The notes under the pieces: model-generated
The model's input: the letters and a program-made list of their open reading frames with translations, nothing else
Databases searched by the model: none
Told to the model about the DNA's origin: nothing
Assembly (NCBI GenBank): GCA_001725505.1
Contig: MEGM01000009.1
Location: forward strand, 1-39,892
From: Rubrivivax sp. SCN 70-15
GTDB lineage: Bacteria; Pseudomonadota; Gammaproteobacteria; Burkholderiales; Burkholderiaceae_C
DNA length: 39,892 nt
Direction: 5' to 3'
In this document: positions 1 through 10,149 of the stretch, one piece after another
Layout of the letters: every line of letters begins with the position of its first letter
Numbering within the stretch: position 1 is the first letter of the stretch
Program-made: the position numbers and the translations under genes

Positions 1-133
1 TCAGGTGCTGGAAAAGCTCTGCTGCCGTAGTCGTCTTCTGCATTGGACTTGCTCCTCCCTGTAAGTGCGTCGTGGGAACTGTTGTTATAAATAGTAACCG
101 CGATTTTGAGAGCGCCATCTGAAAGGGTTCTGC

Positions 134-670
134 ATGCCAACAGCCAGAGAGACGTTCGACAGTTCCATCAGGGATGCTGTGGAACTACTCGATCACTTCA
201 ACTCCATCAACATTCTTCCGCCACCGCCGAATGCGGAGGTATTGAAGCGAGCGGGGCTCATCATGGCTTGCACTGCATGGGAGACCTATGTGGAAGACAG
301 GGTGCAGGAAGCCGTGCAACAACGACTGGGCGAAGGCAACGACAGCTTCCAGAATCGATTCGTGCTGCGTCATCTGCAGATGACGCTCAAGCAGTTCAAC
401 AATCCCAATACCGAGAAAACCTGCAAGTTGTTCTCCGACTACCTGGGTGTCGATGTGTCGGCAGGTTGGCAGTGGAACAACTACGACAGCGCCCGCGTTC
501 GCCTGGAACTCGACGCACTAATCAAGAAGCGTGGCGAAGCGGTGCATCGCTCGAAAGCCCCGAACGCCGCGGTGCCCGCGGCTCACCTCATCCGCAAGGA
601 CGAACTGGAGAAGGCCATCAGGTTCTTGAAAAGCCTTGTAGAAGCGACGGAGGCAGCTACGAAGGCTTGA
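134..670 (+). CDS. HEPN-domain protein (RiboL-PSP-HEPN-like), putative RNase
   Basis: ORF 178 aa; ACTAWETYVEDRVQ helix and C-terminal RGEAVH (R-x4-H) motif typical of HEPN RNases; convergent with the helicase gene. Confidence 0.72.
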   Translation: MPTARETFDSSIRDAVELLDHFNSINILPPPPNAEVLKRAGLIMACTAWETYVEDRVQEAVQQRLGEGNDSFQNRFVLRHLQMTLKQFNNPNTEKTCKLFSDYLGVDVSAGWQWNNYDSARVRLELDALIKKRGEAVHRSKAPNAAVPAAHLIRKDELEKAIRFLKSLVEATEAATKA

Positions 671-712
671 CCGGTCAGTACCAGCTCATTGGCAGCGCGG
701 ATACCCACGCAG

Positions 713-2464
713 TCACGCAGCAGGTGCTGAGCTGATCGTGTCAGCGCCAAACCAACCTGCAAGAGTGGCGAGCGCCTGTGGCGACAACTGCTGGGTGAAC
801 AGCAGCGTGAGCCGAGTCTTGGGCCTTGAGCAGGCAACGTAGAACAAATTTCGATTGCGTTCGTACGCGGCTTCCTTTGCCGCAGGCACAGCCTGCGCGC
901 CAGCAAGTTCCAGCATCTCGCCGAAGTTGTACTGATTCCAACCGCGACCGACCACCACAAGCACATTCTCAAACTCGGCGCCTTTAACTCCATGCTTTGT
1001 CTCAAAGGGCGAATGGCCATCGAGGTATTTACGAAGTGCCTTGATCTCCGCATAGGGAACCGCTCGGAGTTTCTCGAGTTCTTCCAGAGCAGGGGGTATC
1101 TCTTCACCTGCCGCCGTGTCGAAAGCACGCAACTCGCGCTCACGTTTTTCGACGGCTTCCGGGAGTCTTGGCCGCCTCAGCGCGTGCAGGTGGTCGATGA
1201 TCTGGCCGACCGTACCGGTTTCCCGCAGTGCGATCAGCTGCGTCATGGCGGTGTTCCACAATGCCTTATCGGCATGGCTGCGTATCAACGGCGTTCCACC
1301 GCCGAGTGCTTCGAACATGGCGCCGAACTTGCGCGCCATGAATGCGTCGCACGCGGGCTCGAGTTGATCCACAAAAAATGCGATGTGTGCATGTTCCTTC
1401 TTCGTGAAGGCTTCGTTGTAGCGAAACGTGGTGGGAAGGGACGAATAGCCCTGCTCGCTCGCCAATAGCCGATGCGTCAGCATCAGAATCTTCGTGTTAT
1501 AAGAGGACAAATCCCATCCGTCTTGCTCCAGTGTGGCTTTGACACGCACAAGAGTTTCATGACCGACATCAGAAGGCAGATCACCTGCCCAATGCGCCCC
1601 CTTCTGACGCTGACCTTGCCAGGCGTTTGTATGGAACACACGAACCTGCCCGACCGCTTCGGGATCTTTGACGAACTGCTTGAGCTCCGGCCGCATGCGG
1701 TTGAGGCAGTCGACCACGATCCTGACCGACCGGAAGTTGGCTTCTTTGCCAATTTCGGTCACGGCCGCATGCTCGAGCTTGCCGCACCCGCCACCGTAAA
1801 TTTTCTGCCAGTGATCACCAAAGAAACCGAACAATGGTGCTTCGGATTGACCGAGGAAATGGGTCTTGATCGCCTCAACCCAATCGTTGTCGGTATCTTG
1901 GTATTCGTCGACCAGGATGATCGGAAAGCGGTCAGCGATCATGCGACGGAACTTCGAATGCTCCATCAACGAGATCGTCAGAGGAAGCACGTCATCATGA
2001 TGCAAAGAAGCGCGATCATCACGGACGGATCGGTATCCGAGGCTGTACTCGATGGCGCGACTCCCTAAGCTGCCACCGGCTTCCTCTATGCGATCCTTCC
2101 ACGCAGGAAGAGATTCGACCAAGGCTCGGAGCGGCTTCTGGAAGCCGCTGATAAGTGACCAACAGAAGGCATGATTGGTCTCGCAAAAAATCAGCGGACT
2201 TCGATCCGTGCGCGCGGCAATCTCATCCTTGGCGACATTGGTGAACGTGATGCACGCGATCTGCTGACTTCGCTTGGGTAGCGTTTGCCCATCGCGCGCC
2301 ATCAAGAACTGCAGGGCCTTGATCAAGGAATAGGTTTTGCCGGCACCCGCGCCCGCTTCCAGGCGAAAGCTCTTGCCGGCATCTAGACATGCATACATGG
2401 CCTCCAGGGCGCGCCGGCTGGCGGCTTCTGCGGTGGACTCGACCTCAGCCATCGACCGCTCCAT
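713..2464 (-). CDS. UvrD/Rep-like SF1 helicase (GajB-like partner of the OLD nuclease)
   Basis: Walker A EAGAGAGKT, Walker B ILVDEYQDTD, C-terminal FYVACSRPKTRLTLLF; start reassigned to MERSMAEVE (2464), overlapping the end of the upstream OLD gene. Confidence 0.85.
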   Translation of the reverse strand: MERSMAEVESTAEAASRRALEAMYACLDAGKSFRLEAGAGAGKTYSLIKALQFLMARDGQTLPKRSQQIACITFTNVAKDEIAARTDRSPLIFCETNHAFCWSLISGFQKPLRALVESLPAWKDRIEEAGGSLGSRAIEYSLGYRSVRDDRASLHHDDVLPLTISLMEHSKFRRMIADRFPIILVDEYQDTDNDWVEAIKTHFLGQSEAPLFGFFGDHWQKIYGGGCGKLEHAAVTEIGKEANFRSVRIVVDCLNRMRPELKQFVKDPEAVGQVRVFHTNAWQGQRQKGAHWAGDLPSDVGHETLVRVKATLEQDGWDLSSYNTKILMLTHRLLASEQGYSSLPTTFRYNEAFTKKEHAHIAFFVDQLEPACDAFMARKFGAMFEALGGGTPLIRSHADKALWNTAMTQLIALRETGTVGQIIDHLHALRRPRLPEAVEKRERELRAFDTAAGEEIPPALEELEKLRAVPYAEIKALRKYLDGHSPFETKHGVKGAEFENVLVVVGRGWNQYNFGEMLELAGAQAVPAAKEAAYERNRNLFYVACSRPKTRLTLLFTQQLSPQALATLAGWFGADTISSAPAA

Positions 2465-4511
2465 CTGCGGAAGCTGCGGCCGCTTCCACGGCCAGTGCCA
2501 GTACTGGGTCGGGTACAGGCGCCTCGCCGGCGGCCAGCCAGCGAACACCGCCAAGGATGTACGTCGGCGCAGTCCATCCGGTCTCCGCGATCGCATGCTT
2601 CAATGCAAATTCGGACTTCTTCAGATCATCGGCCTTGCCTCGGGCTTGCATCTCCAACTCCTGCGGCGTCTTGCCGTTCAGCCCGAACATCACCGGATTT
2701 GCAAGAATGAAAGCATCCTCGAAAGTTCTCCCGCAGGGGCCGCCCTTTGTCTCAGCGCATTGGTAGGTAATGCGGTTTCGTGAATTCACCTTCTCCGCAT
2801 CGGACTTCGCAAGGAGACCGGCAAGCGTGAAAGGGTCGTCGTGGGAGAACCACGATTTCAAGCACGCATTGCTTGAATACGTTCCCTGATGGACCGCGCA
2901 TGCCTTGCCCCCAGCCTTCTCGACTGCGTCCAGGTCAGTGACGATCAGACTTTGGAGTTCAAGGAACTGGAGCAAGTCGAAGAAGAGGTGCGCGTAGGCG
3001 CCCCCTACTTCCATCACCGTCATGTATTGGCTGGACAACTTCGGACTGTCAGGCTCGGCTGTTTCCAGTTTCTTGATGATGACCGGAAGCAACAGCCGTT
3101 CGCTCAACCCTTCTACCAGCACAGCCTTGTCGGCGAAAAAAAGATCGCAACGCGTCAGCGTCATGTACTGGTGCAGAAACTTCTTCTCGGGCTCCGATGT
3201 TCCTTTCAGGCCCTTCCGTAAATCCTTGATCCTGGTCTGGCGGACACCTGCTGGTGCGCCAGGAACGCTTGTTCCAAGGAAGTATCGGATGCTCTCGAAG
3301 CCCGCCTCATTGGCAACATGCGACGAATGGGTCGACACGACGAATTGCACTGGCCACGGCGTCTTGTCCACCGTGCTGGCGACCAACTGCTGCGCAATCT
3401 TGGCCAACTGGCGGATAAAAACTTCCTGCATCTGCGGATGCAAGTGAGCCTCAGGCTCCTCGATGAAGATCAGGTGGACACCTGGCTCGGTCGCTTCCGC
3501 CCGAAATGCTTTGTAAAACCCGGCGAGCTGCAACAGGATGAAGATCAGGTTGCGCGCTCCCAACCCGTTGTAGGACTCAGGCAAGGTGATGCCGCTGTAC
3601 CCTGCGTAACGGACCTTGGTGAAGTTGGACAACAGTTTGCGCACATCGAGGATGGTCTCCGTATGCAATTCCTGTCCACCAAGTCCGGGGTAACCGAAGC
3701 TCTGCAGGGCAGGCACCAAGCTTTTGAGTTGGCCACTGAAGTTCGTATCGATCTGCGTTTGGATATCCTGGACAGCGCTCTTCAGCGCTTCGGCGACCTG
3801 TTTGTCGGCGGCATCCGCTGCCGGCGATGAAGCCGTCGCGAACAGGCTCTCAACCGTCTTGGCAAGCACATCCGATTCACGCGACGTCACGTCATCCAAG
3901 CCGCGCTGGGCATTGATGAAGCCGGTCTTCACCAAGCCTCGCAGAGCGCCTGGTTGGAGCTGACGCCGGTTGTCAGTGTCATTGGGGTCTTCAGCCCAAA
4001 TCTTGACGCCGAAGTCGCCAGGAATTCGCTCACGCAGGGCACGAAAGAATGCGATCCGTGTTTCGTCCGTTAGCGGCGTGGTCGGTTGATCCTCAAAGAA
4101 GCGTCCGAGCTGGCCGTCTTTCAGTTCGTAGCGCACCGCAACCAGTGCTTCTGCGCAGGCGGGGTCAAGATCGATCACGAAGGGGCTCAGGGGACCAAGC
4201 TGCGGCTGCGCCGGGTCATACTGAAACTTGAGTCGAAGCTCGATGGCAGGAATGAAGGCGCGGACGGCGTCGTCTTCTGCGCCGTTGTTTCTTGCTTCAA
4301 GGGCTGCACAGAAACCGTCATAGCAGGCGCTCGAGAAGTCCTCGAGCTGAAAGGCAGCTGTGCCATCTGCCATCAATCGGCGCATCACCTCGGAGAGGGA
4401 TGTCTTGCCGCTGTTGTTTCGCCCAACGATGACGGTCGTCTGGTCTTCCAGGGCAAGCTCAACGCCGGCCAAAAGGCGAAAGTTCTTGATCTCCACATGA
4501 TGGATGCGCAT
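2445..4511 (-). CDS. OLD-family ATPase/TOPRIM endonuclease (GajA-like / class 2 OLD)
   Basis: 688 aa; N-terminal GRNNSGKTSL P-loop, LIFIEEPEAHLHP Walker B, C-terminal TOPRIM-like KAVLVEGLSERLLLP and VTDLDAVEKAG; adjacent UvrD-like helicase. Confidence 0.87.
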   Translation of the reverse strand: MRIHHVEIKNFRLLAGVELALEDQTTVIVGRNNSGKTSLSEVMRRLMADGTAAFQLEDFSSACYDGFCAALEARNNGAEDDAVRAFIPAIELRLKFQYDPAQPQLGPLSPFVIDLDPACAEALVAVRYELKDGQLGRFFEDQPTTPLTDETRIAFFRALRERIPGDFGVKIWAEDPNDTDNRRQLQPGALRGLVKTGFINAQRGLDDVTSRESDVLAKTVESLFATASSPAADAADKQVAEALKSAVQDIQTQIDTNFSGQLKSLVPALQSFGYPGLGGQELHTETILDVRKLLSNFTKVRYAGYSGITLPESYNGLGARNLIFILLQLAGFYKAFRAEATEPGVHLIFIEEPEAHLHPQMQEVFIRQLAKIAQQLVASTVDKTPWPVQFVVSTHSSHVANEAGFESIRYFLGTSVPGAPAGVRQTRIKDLRKGLKGTSEPEKKFLHQYMTLTRCDLFFADKAVLVEGLSERLLLPVIIKKLETAEPDSPKLSSQYMTVMEVGGAYAHLFFDLLQFLELQSLIVTDLDAVEKAGGKACAVHQGTYSSNACLKSWFSHDDPFTLAGLLAKSDAEKVNSRNRITYQCAETKGGPCGRTFEDAFILANPVMFGLNGKTPQELEMQARGKADDLKKSEFALKHAIAETGWTAPTYILGGVRWLAAGEAPVPDPVLALAVEAAAASADGAVDG

Positions 4512-4770
4512 TTGTCTCCTTAGGTCGGCGTCGGCTCAAGGAAATAGCCGCCCGTTCTCATATACACATTCTCACACTTTGGCTATTCTGTAGCGGCGGC
4601 AGGAGCAGCACACATGCCAAAGATCGGCGGAACTCACCAAAGTTACTGGGATATCGCCCCTCGCACTAGAGCCCGGAACATGTCAAGGCGGAAAAGCACA
4701 AAGAGAGCAAGCCATGTGACCTTGTCTTCAAGATTGGGGCAAGGCAGTGCGTTCGCCCTCGCCGTCAGAG

Positions 4771-5916
4771 CTACGCGGTCGCCTCTTTCGAGAACTGTGT
4801 CCGCGCCAGATTTCGCAGCGCGGGGACTTCCTTGTCGAAGACTTTCTCCATTTTTCGCACGTGATCAACGAGCCAGTCGATCATGCTCGGCCAATTCTCT
4901 CGGTTATGCCCATCGAAAGGGGCGGCGCACTCAATGAGGGAAACCTTCTTGTCATCCATGCGCCGCCAGGAGAGCGCCCCACCGAATTCAGCTTCAAGTT
5001 GCTCACGGCGCGCGCAGAGGTGGTCAAACAGCGCCTTGTTTGCTTCCTTCGACCGTGTACCGAGCGCGAAGTCCACGCGTGCTTCGTCGCGGTTGAATAT
5101 CATCGAGTAGTAGATGCCGCTCGCGCCTGAGCCGGCATTGAGCCAGTGATCCCGGCTCGGGCTCACATTGGCGTAGAGCGCCACATTTGCCGTGCGAAGT
5201 GCTTCAAGGGCCGCGTGCCAGAAGTCGGTGCGCAGTTGATGCCGGGTCGCTTGGCCGCGCTCCGACGACTGCTCTTCATCCTCTTTCTCCGAGATACCGA
5301 TCATGAGTTCTTCGGCTTCGGGTAGCGGGATGACCTGCTCCATCGTGAGGAAGAGATCGTTGCCGTCCTTGAACGGTGTCGCCCGGAAACACTTCACGAA
5401 AACGCGATGCTTGAGGAGCCACAGGACCGTAGATGTCACTTCTTTACGGAACTGCGCAGCCACCATGATGAGGCGCTGATCGTTTCCAGGATTGAGCACC
5501 ACTTCGGCAAACTCTTCCTGTCCGAGGAAGTCGCAAATGAGATTTCTCGCGTCCTTCCCCTGGCCGGATTTGTCGAGATACTTCTGGAAGATCTCTGCGA
5601 TCTGCGATTTCGACAGCGTCGAGCAATACGACGCGTATTTGAGCGCCTGCCAAACAACGTCCTTCCCGGAGTCGTCCAGCTTGTTCTCGATGATGACCAG
5701 GCTTCCGTTCTTGTCGATGGCCAGCAAATCCAGCCGCTCGCGTGTGTCGTCGAAGCCGTCGAACTCTTTCTGGATGATCAGCAGTTCCTCCCCAAGCGCA
5801 TCGGGCTGGTTTGCCAACCACTCCTGAAGATGATGCCGCTCCGTGAAACCAAGCTCCGAGAAGCTCACCTCTTTCAGCTTGATGATACGGTTCGATGCAT
5901 GGTTGATTCGGAACAT
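4771..5916 (-). CDS. DUF4268-like protein with PD-(D/E)XK-type N-terminal nuclease fold
   Basis: 381 aa; RLDLLAIDKNGSLVIIENKLDDSGKDVVWQALKYA resembles D...ExK nuclease core; C-terminal region resembles DUF4268. Confidence 0.7.
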   Translation of the reverse strand: MFRINHASNRIIKLKEVSFSELGFTERHHLQEWLANQPDALGEELLIIQKEFDGFDDTRERLDLLAIDKNGSLVIIENKLDDSGKDVVWQALKYASYCSTLSKSQIAEIFQKYLDKSGQGKDARNLICDFLGQEEFAEVVLNPGNDQRLIMVAAQFRKEVTSTVLWLLKHRVFVKCFRATPFKDGNDLFLTMEQVIPLPEAEELMIGISEKEDEEQSSERGQATRHQLRTDFWHAALEALRTANVALYANVSPSRDHWLNAGSGASGIYYSMIFNRDEARVDFALGTRSKEANKALFDHLCARREQLEAEFGGALSWRRMDDKKVSLIECAAPFDGHNRENWPSMIDWLVDHVRKMEKVFDKEVPALRNLARTQFSKEATA

Positions 5917-5982
5917 GTGGAACAGGCTGTTGGTTTAGTAGTCGTCGCGGGAATGCTGCAAGTGCTGACCCGGGAGAGTCGG

Positions 5983-6597
5983 TCACCGTCGATGGCTCGA
6001 CGCCACGACGTAGCGATTGGGGGTTGAAAAAAATGTTCCCGGTGGGAGTGGCAACGTGGGCGTGCTGACGCCTCGCCATTCCTTGGTGCCCAGCTTCCAC
6101 ATGCCATCGATGGTGAGAAGGAAGGCGTGGGTTGCATCCTCCGCCAAACCGATGATTTCCTGGAAATCGCACTGATGCCCGGTGCGCAGGCTGTTCGGTG
6201 AGTGGTCGAACATTCCGACCCGGACATCCCAGAAGTCTCCCGCTGCCTGCGTTAAGCTGGCGACTTTCGTCTTGAAGGCTTCCAGGTCGATCTCCCAGTA
6301 GGTTCGAGCGGCCAGGATGATGGTCAAGGTCCCCTTGTGCTCGCCGACGAACTGCACACCAGGCAGCAGGCCGGCCATCAGCATTTCCTCGATCACAGGG
6401 ATGATCCGGCTGTCGTGGTCATCGTCCCAGATGACAGCGAAGTCGTGGATGCGGGGTATGGACGTCGGCTTCTGTGTCACGTCGCGCGAGTCGATGGCGC
6501 GAAAGACCGAATAGTGACCGTAGTGGGAAACGACCGGATGTGCTTGGTCGTACAGACACTGCAGGAGTGTCGAATAGGCAGGCGTGATTTCAGCCAT
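5983..6597 (-). CDS. Hypothetical protein in the defence-like island
   Basis: Long ORF; start reassigned to MAEITPAY with upstream GGAGAG; family not recognised. Confidence 0.6.
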   Translation of the reverse strand: MAEITPAYSTLLQCLYDQAHPVVSHYGHYSVFRAIDSRDVTQKPTSIPRIHDFAVIWDDDHDSRIIPVIEEMLMAGLLPGVQFVGEHKGTLTIILAARTYWEIDLEAFKTKVASLTQAAGDFWDVRVGMFDHSPNSLRTGHQCDFQEIIGLAEDATHAFLLTIDGMWKLGTKEWRGVSTPTLPLPPGTFFSTPNRYVVASSHRR

Positions 6598-7019
6598 GGG
6601 CTCTCCAATTTCGTTGGCGATGGTTGTGGATTCCTCCACTGCCAAGCGGCTTTCGGCCACTCAGCGATTCGGCAATCAGCATATCACTGCGGCGTTTCCG
6701 TTGTCCTGGATGCAGAAACGACGAGCCGGGCCGCGCCGTACGTGCTGCGCGTCGAGTCGCCGATGGCGCCTCGCCCCTTCGGCTCCCATCGCCGATGCCT
6801 TCGCGGCGGTGCCGCTGCGCGCTGCGCTTGCCGATACGAGGTGGGCTATGGGTAGGCTGGCTTGCTGTTCCCTTCATCCTTGCACTCCGTTCTCGCGGTC
6901 AAGGTCTGCGCGTGCTGCGCACGCTGGCGTCCTGCCGGCCGTCTTCGAACCTGTGACAGCTGCGCTGCGGCGTGCCGGTTCCGGTCTCGGGCAATCCCGC
7001 CCGATCACTGGAGTTCGCC

Positions 7020-7556
7020 ATGTCGCACGATCTGTTCTCTTCCCTCGATTCCTTCGTTGCCGTTTCCTCTGCTGCTTCTTCACTGCTCGTTCGTGATGTC
7101 GCGGGCGAGTACCGTCCTGCCGATGCCGACGAGGTGCTGCAGGCCGCGCAGCGGGTGCTGGCGGGCCGGGTACGTGGAGCCGAGGTGCTGACGTCGCCGG
7201 CCGTGGTCAAGGACTTCCTGCTGGCACGCCTGGGGAATCTGCCGCATGAGATCTTCGCGGTGGTTCATCTGGATGCGCAGCACCGGGTGCTCGACTACGT
7301 GGAGATGTTCCGGGGCACCGTGAGCCAGACATCGGTGTATCCGCGCGAGGTGGTGAAGGATGCGCTGAGCCGGAATTCAAGCGCTCTGCTGCTGCTGCAC
7401 AACCATCCGAGTGGTTCGGCGGAGCCATCGCGGGCCGATGAGCATCTGACGCAGACGCTGAGATCGGCGGCGGCGCTGGTCGACGTACGCGTGCTGGATC
7501 ACCTGATCGTGGCGGGCGACTCGGTCCTGTCCATGGCCGAGAAGGGGCTCATGTAG
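7020..7556 (+). CDS. radC: RadC-family (JAB/MPN+) protein
   Basis: LLLLHNHPSGSAEPSRAD ... VRVLDHLIVAGDSVLSMAEKGLM hallmark RadC/JAB motifs; start at MSHDLF. Confidence 0.93.
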   Translation: MSHDLFSSLDSFVAVSSAASSLLVRDVAGEYRPADADEVLQAAQRVLAGRVRGAEVLTSPAVVKDFLLARLGNLPHEIFAVVHLDAQHRVLDYVEMFRGTVSQTSVYPREVVKDALSRNSSALLLLHNHPSGSAEPSRADEHLTQTLRSAAALVDVRVLDHLIVAGDSVLSMAEKGLM

Positions 7557-7561
7557 GCATC

Positions 7562-7588
7562 GAGGGCTTCGGCCCTCTTTGTTTTTTT
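7562..7588 (+). terminator. Rho-independent terminator of radC
   Basis: GAGGGC-TTCG-GCCCTC followed by TTTGTTTTTTT just after the radC stop. Confidence 0.9.
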
Positions 7589-7851
7589 CATCGTGCGCGC
7601 CATGCGCGCATGCCGAGTTCCGGGGATCAGCTTATGAGCACATCCCCGCCGCACCTTGCTTGGCGCTCTTGTCATGCGGCTGAAGAGCCATTGTCTGAAC
7701 AGCCATACAGCAAGGTGCGCCGAGGTAAAGCAGGGGCGAGACGCCGAGCCGATCTCGCAGTGACGGCGGCGACCGATCATTTCATCGTCCTGCAGTTCTT
7801 GTATGTACGTGGCAGGCGTCATGTGCTGGACCGCATTCTGCCGGTCACAAG

Positions 7852-9849
7852 TCACTGGGTCTGCAGGCTACGGCCGTAGCCATTGGCAAGGCGCTGCGCC
7901 ATCTCGGGAAAAAGGATGCCGAGCACGGCGTCATAGCGCGCAGGCCGCAGGTGCGTCTCGTCGCCGGCATCCACCTTGTCGATAATGCCTTGCCGCCAGG
8001 ACGCATAGCGCTCGGCTTGCTTTGGAGTGAACCGGGTCTCCAATCCATAGGCCTTGACGGCCATGGGGTACAGCGTGTGCCATTGCTGGTAGCCGGGGCC
8101 GCTTTGCGTGATGGCGTTAAGCACTTGGTATCCCGTATCGAATGCATAGCCGATGCCCCGGTTGTGCTGGATCGACAGCAGCCGTGAAACGATGCCAGCC
8201 ACACCCACCATCTCCGGGTCGGCGGCGCCCGGATAGCCGTGCGCAGCAAGGGCTTCTGCAGCCTCCATCAGCCGCAGCCAGGGTTCGCTGTCTTTTCCCA
8301 ACAGCACGGGCGCTGCGCCCTCCCCTCTGTGTGCACGCCGGGCTTTGTCGATGCGGGTATTGGTGTCGTGGAACTCCGTGGCGGCGGCCAGATAGATCAA
8401 GCCCCATTCCGATGCTGGCGTCGCGAGCAGTCGGGGACGCCGCAGTTCGGCCAGACGCTCTTGAAAGCGGACCGTGACCGGATGCTGGTCCAGTTCCGCT
8501 TCGAGGATCTGACGGCAGAGCCGCCAGGTCGGGTGATGAACCCAGCGCTTGCCGACGGTTTCGTTCACCACCAGGTGGCGCAAGCCTTCCCGGGTCACCC
8601 GGCCGCCGAGCGAGCCGATGTCGATTTCCAACGTCGGCAGGTTGAGTTCCCGGATGCGACGCAGCTTTTCCTGATCAATGCCGTGGGTCACAGTGACCTC
8701 GATCAGCACGGTTCGAGGCCACTGTTGGCTGCTGTGGGTGTCTTCTATCAATTCTTCAAAGGCCCCATCAAGCCAGGTTTCGGTGAACCCGTAGATATAG
8801 GGCCGCGGCTCGCGCAAGGTGCAGATGACGTCGGGGACGATGCTGCCCTGGCGTTGCTCCAACTGGGTGTTTTCCAGTGGCAGCGTCTCGGATGATGTTC
8901 CCCACTGAGCGCGAAGCGTGTTGTCCTCCCATTCGCCGCCGAATTCGTCGGGTGCGTAGCGGGTCACTTCGACATAGAGGCCGGGCGTCGTGATCTGCGA
9001 CGCCTGTTCCAGGATCGCTTTGACTTCACTGTGCAAGAGGGTCTCGCGACGCCATTGCTGAGCGACGGATGGATCCAGGTCCAGGGGCAGATCCTGATGA
9101 AACAGTGCTTCGTCCGCATCCCCCCAGGCATCCATGGCGTCGTGCGCGGCCTGGTGGGCCTGCGTGCTCGCGGTCGCGTGCAATGCCTGGTCGCTCCAAT
9201 GCGCGCACCAGCGGATGTCCGGAAGCAGGCGCAGCCGCGCACGAATCTCATCCGGCGACATCATCGCAATAGCGGGGTCGGAAAGGGATAGCGTGACGAT
9301 GGCCCGCCCATGGCCATCGCTGCCTGCGTCGCGTTGCCCGGTGAGATCGACGATGAGTTCCCGGCCATCTGGCAGCGTCAACAGCGCCGTGGCGTGATCA
9401 TGGAGTACGGCGCTGACAATGGAAATACGCTCCTCGCCTGTCTCTGCCCAGCCCTCATAGCCCTGGCCGCTGAAGCCAGTGGCGGAGGCCGACATTCTGC
9501 GTCTGGGTAGATCGATGATGCCCTGCTCCTTCAAGTGTCGAATCGCGGCCAGCCGCGCGGCAACGAGGGTGCAGTCATCTTTCTGGGCGCCTTTGGGGTG
9601 GCGGAAATGCGCCGTCGGATTCCGGCGCAGAGGTTGCCCCGCCAACACCGGCGTCAGCGAAAGGTTGCAGGCCGGGCATTGGCATTCGGCGCTTTCTTCG
9701 ACGATCTCAGCGTCGTGGATGTAGCGCGGCTCGCCGGTGCGCGAGTCGTGCCCCCATTTCAGCGGCACGGTGGCGGCATTGGGCACGGGACGCGTCGGTG
9801 CCGTATGGGTGTCAACCTGCCAGATGCTCGAACCTTGCGCCATTGCCAC
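7852..9849 (-). CDS. CoiA-like protein with Cys-rich N-terminus and nuclease-like core
   Basis: 665 aa; CQCPACNLSL, HFRHPKGAQKDDC, then LLHSEVKAIL and IVPDVICTLRE...VLIEVTVTHGIDQEKLRRIRELNLPTLEIDI, resembling CoiA/PD-(D/E)XK. Confidence 0.65.
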   Translation of the reverse strand: MAMAQGSSIWQVDTHTAPTRPVPNAATVPLKWGHDSRTGEPRYIHDAEIVEESAECQCPACNLSLTPVLAGQPLRRNPTAHFRHPKGAQKDDCTLVAARLAAIRHLKEQGIIDLPRRRMSASATGFSGQGYEGWAETGEERISIVSAVLHDHATALLTLPDGRELIVDLTGQRDAGSDGHGRAIVTLSLSDPAIAMMSPDEIRARLRLLPDIRWCAHWSDQALHATASTQAHQAAHDAMDAWGDADEALFHQDLPLDLDPSVAQQWRRETLLHSEVKAILEQASQITTPGLYVEVTRYAPDEFGGEWEDNTLRAQWGTSSETLPLENTQLEQRQGSIVPDVICTLREPRPYIYGFTETWLDGAFEELIEDTHSSQQWPRTVLIEVTVTHGIDQEKLRRIRELNLPTLEIDIGSLGGRVTREGLRHLVVNETVGKRWVHHPTWRLCRQILEAELDQHPVTVRFQERLAELRRPRLLATPASEWGLIYLAAATEFHDTNTRIDKARRAHRGEGAAPVLLGKDSEPWLRLMEAAEALAAHGYPGAADPEMVGVAGIVSRLLSIQHNRGIGYAFDTGYQVLNAITQSGPGYQQWHTLYPMAVKAYGLETRFTPKQAERYASWRQGIIDKVDAGDETHLRPARYDAVLGILFPEMAQRLANGYGRSLQTQ

Positions 9850-10149
9850 CTCCGTGTTGCGGGAAATTCATCCGTGCCTCAGTTGTGGGAGCTGGCCGTA
9901 TTGTTTGCGGCTGGCGTACGGAGTGAGGTGTCGAATGCTGTGCTGACCAAGGATGCTACAGGTCCTGGCAGTGCTGCACTCCATCCTGGGCGTCTCCGGC
10001 CAAGGGGCTATGGCCGGCCGCGCTGTCGTGCTGCGCATCGAGCCACCTTCGGCGTCTCGCCCCTGTCGGGCTTCCATCGTTCCCTCGCGCTGCTCGGCTG
10101 ACGCCTGCGGCCCGGCTTCCAGCTTCGGGCCTGCGCGCTTGCGCTTGCC

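Noticed and set aside
106-735. 209-aa plus-strand ORF overlapping the HEPN gene
   Set aside because: Frame-shifted, Arg/Ser-rich translation; the 134-670 frame has coherent HEPN motifs.
6740-6800. Foldback similar to the DUF932 upstream repeat in front of radC
   Set aside because: Only short arms (CGATGG/CCATCG) and a small GCGTGC-TGC-GCACGC hairpin further on; no long IR comparable to 10150-10403.
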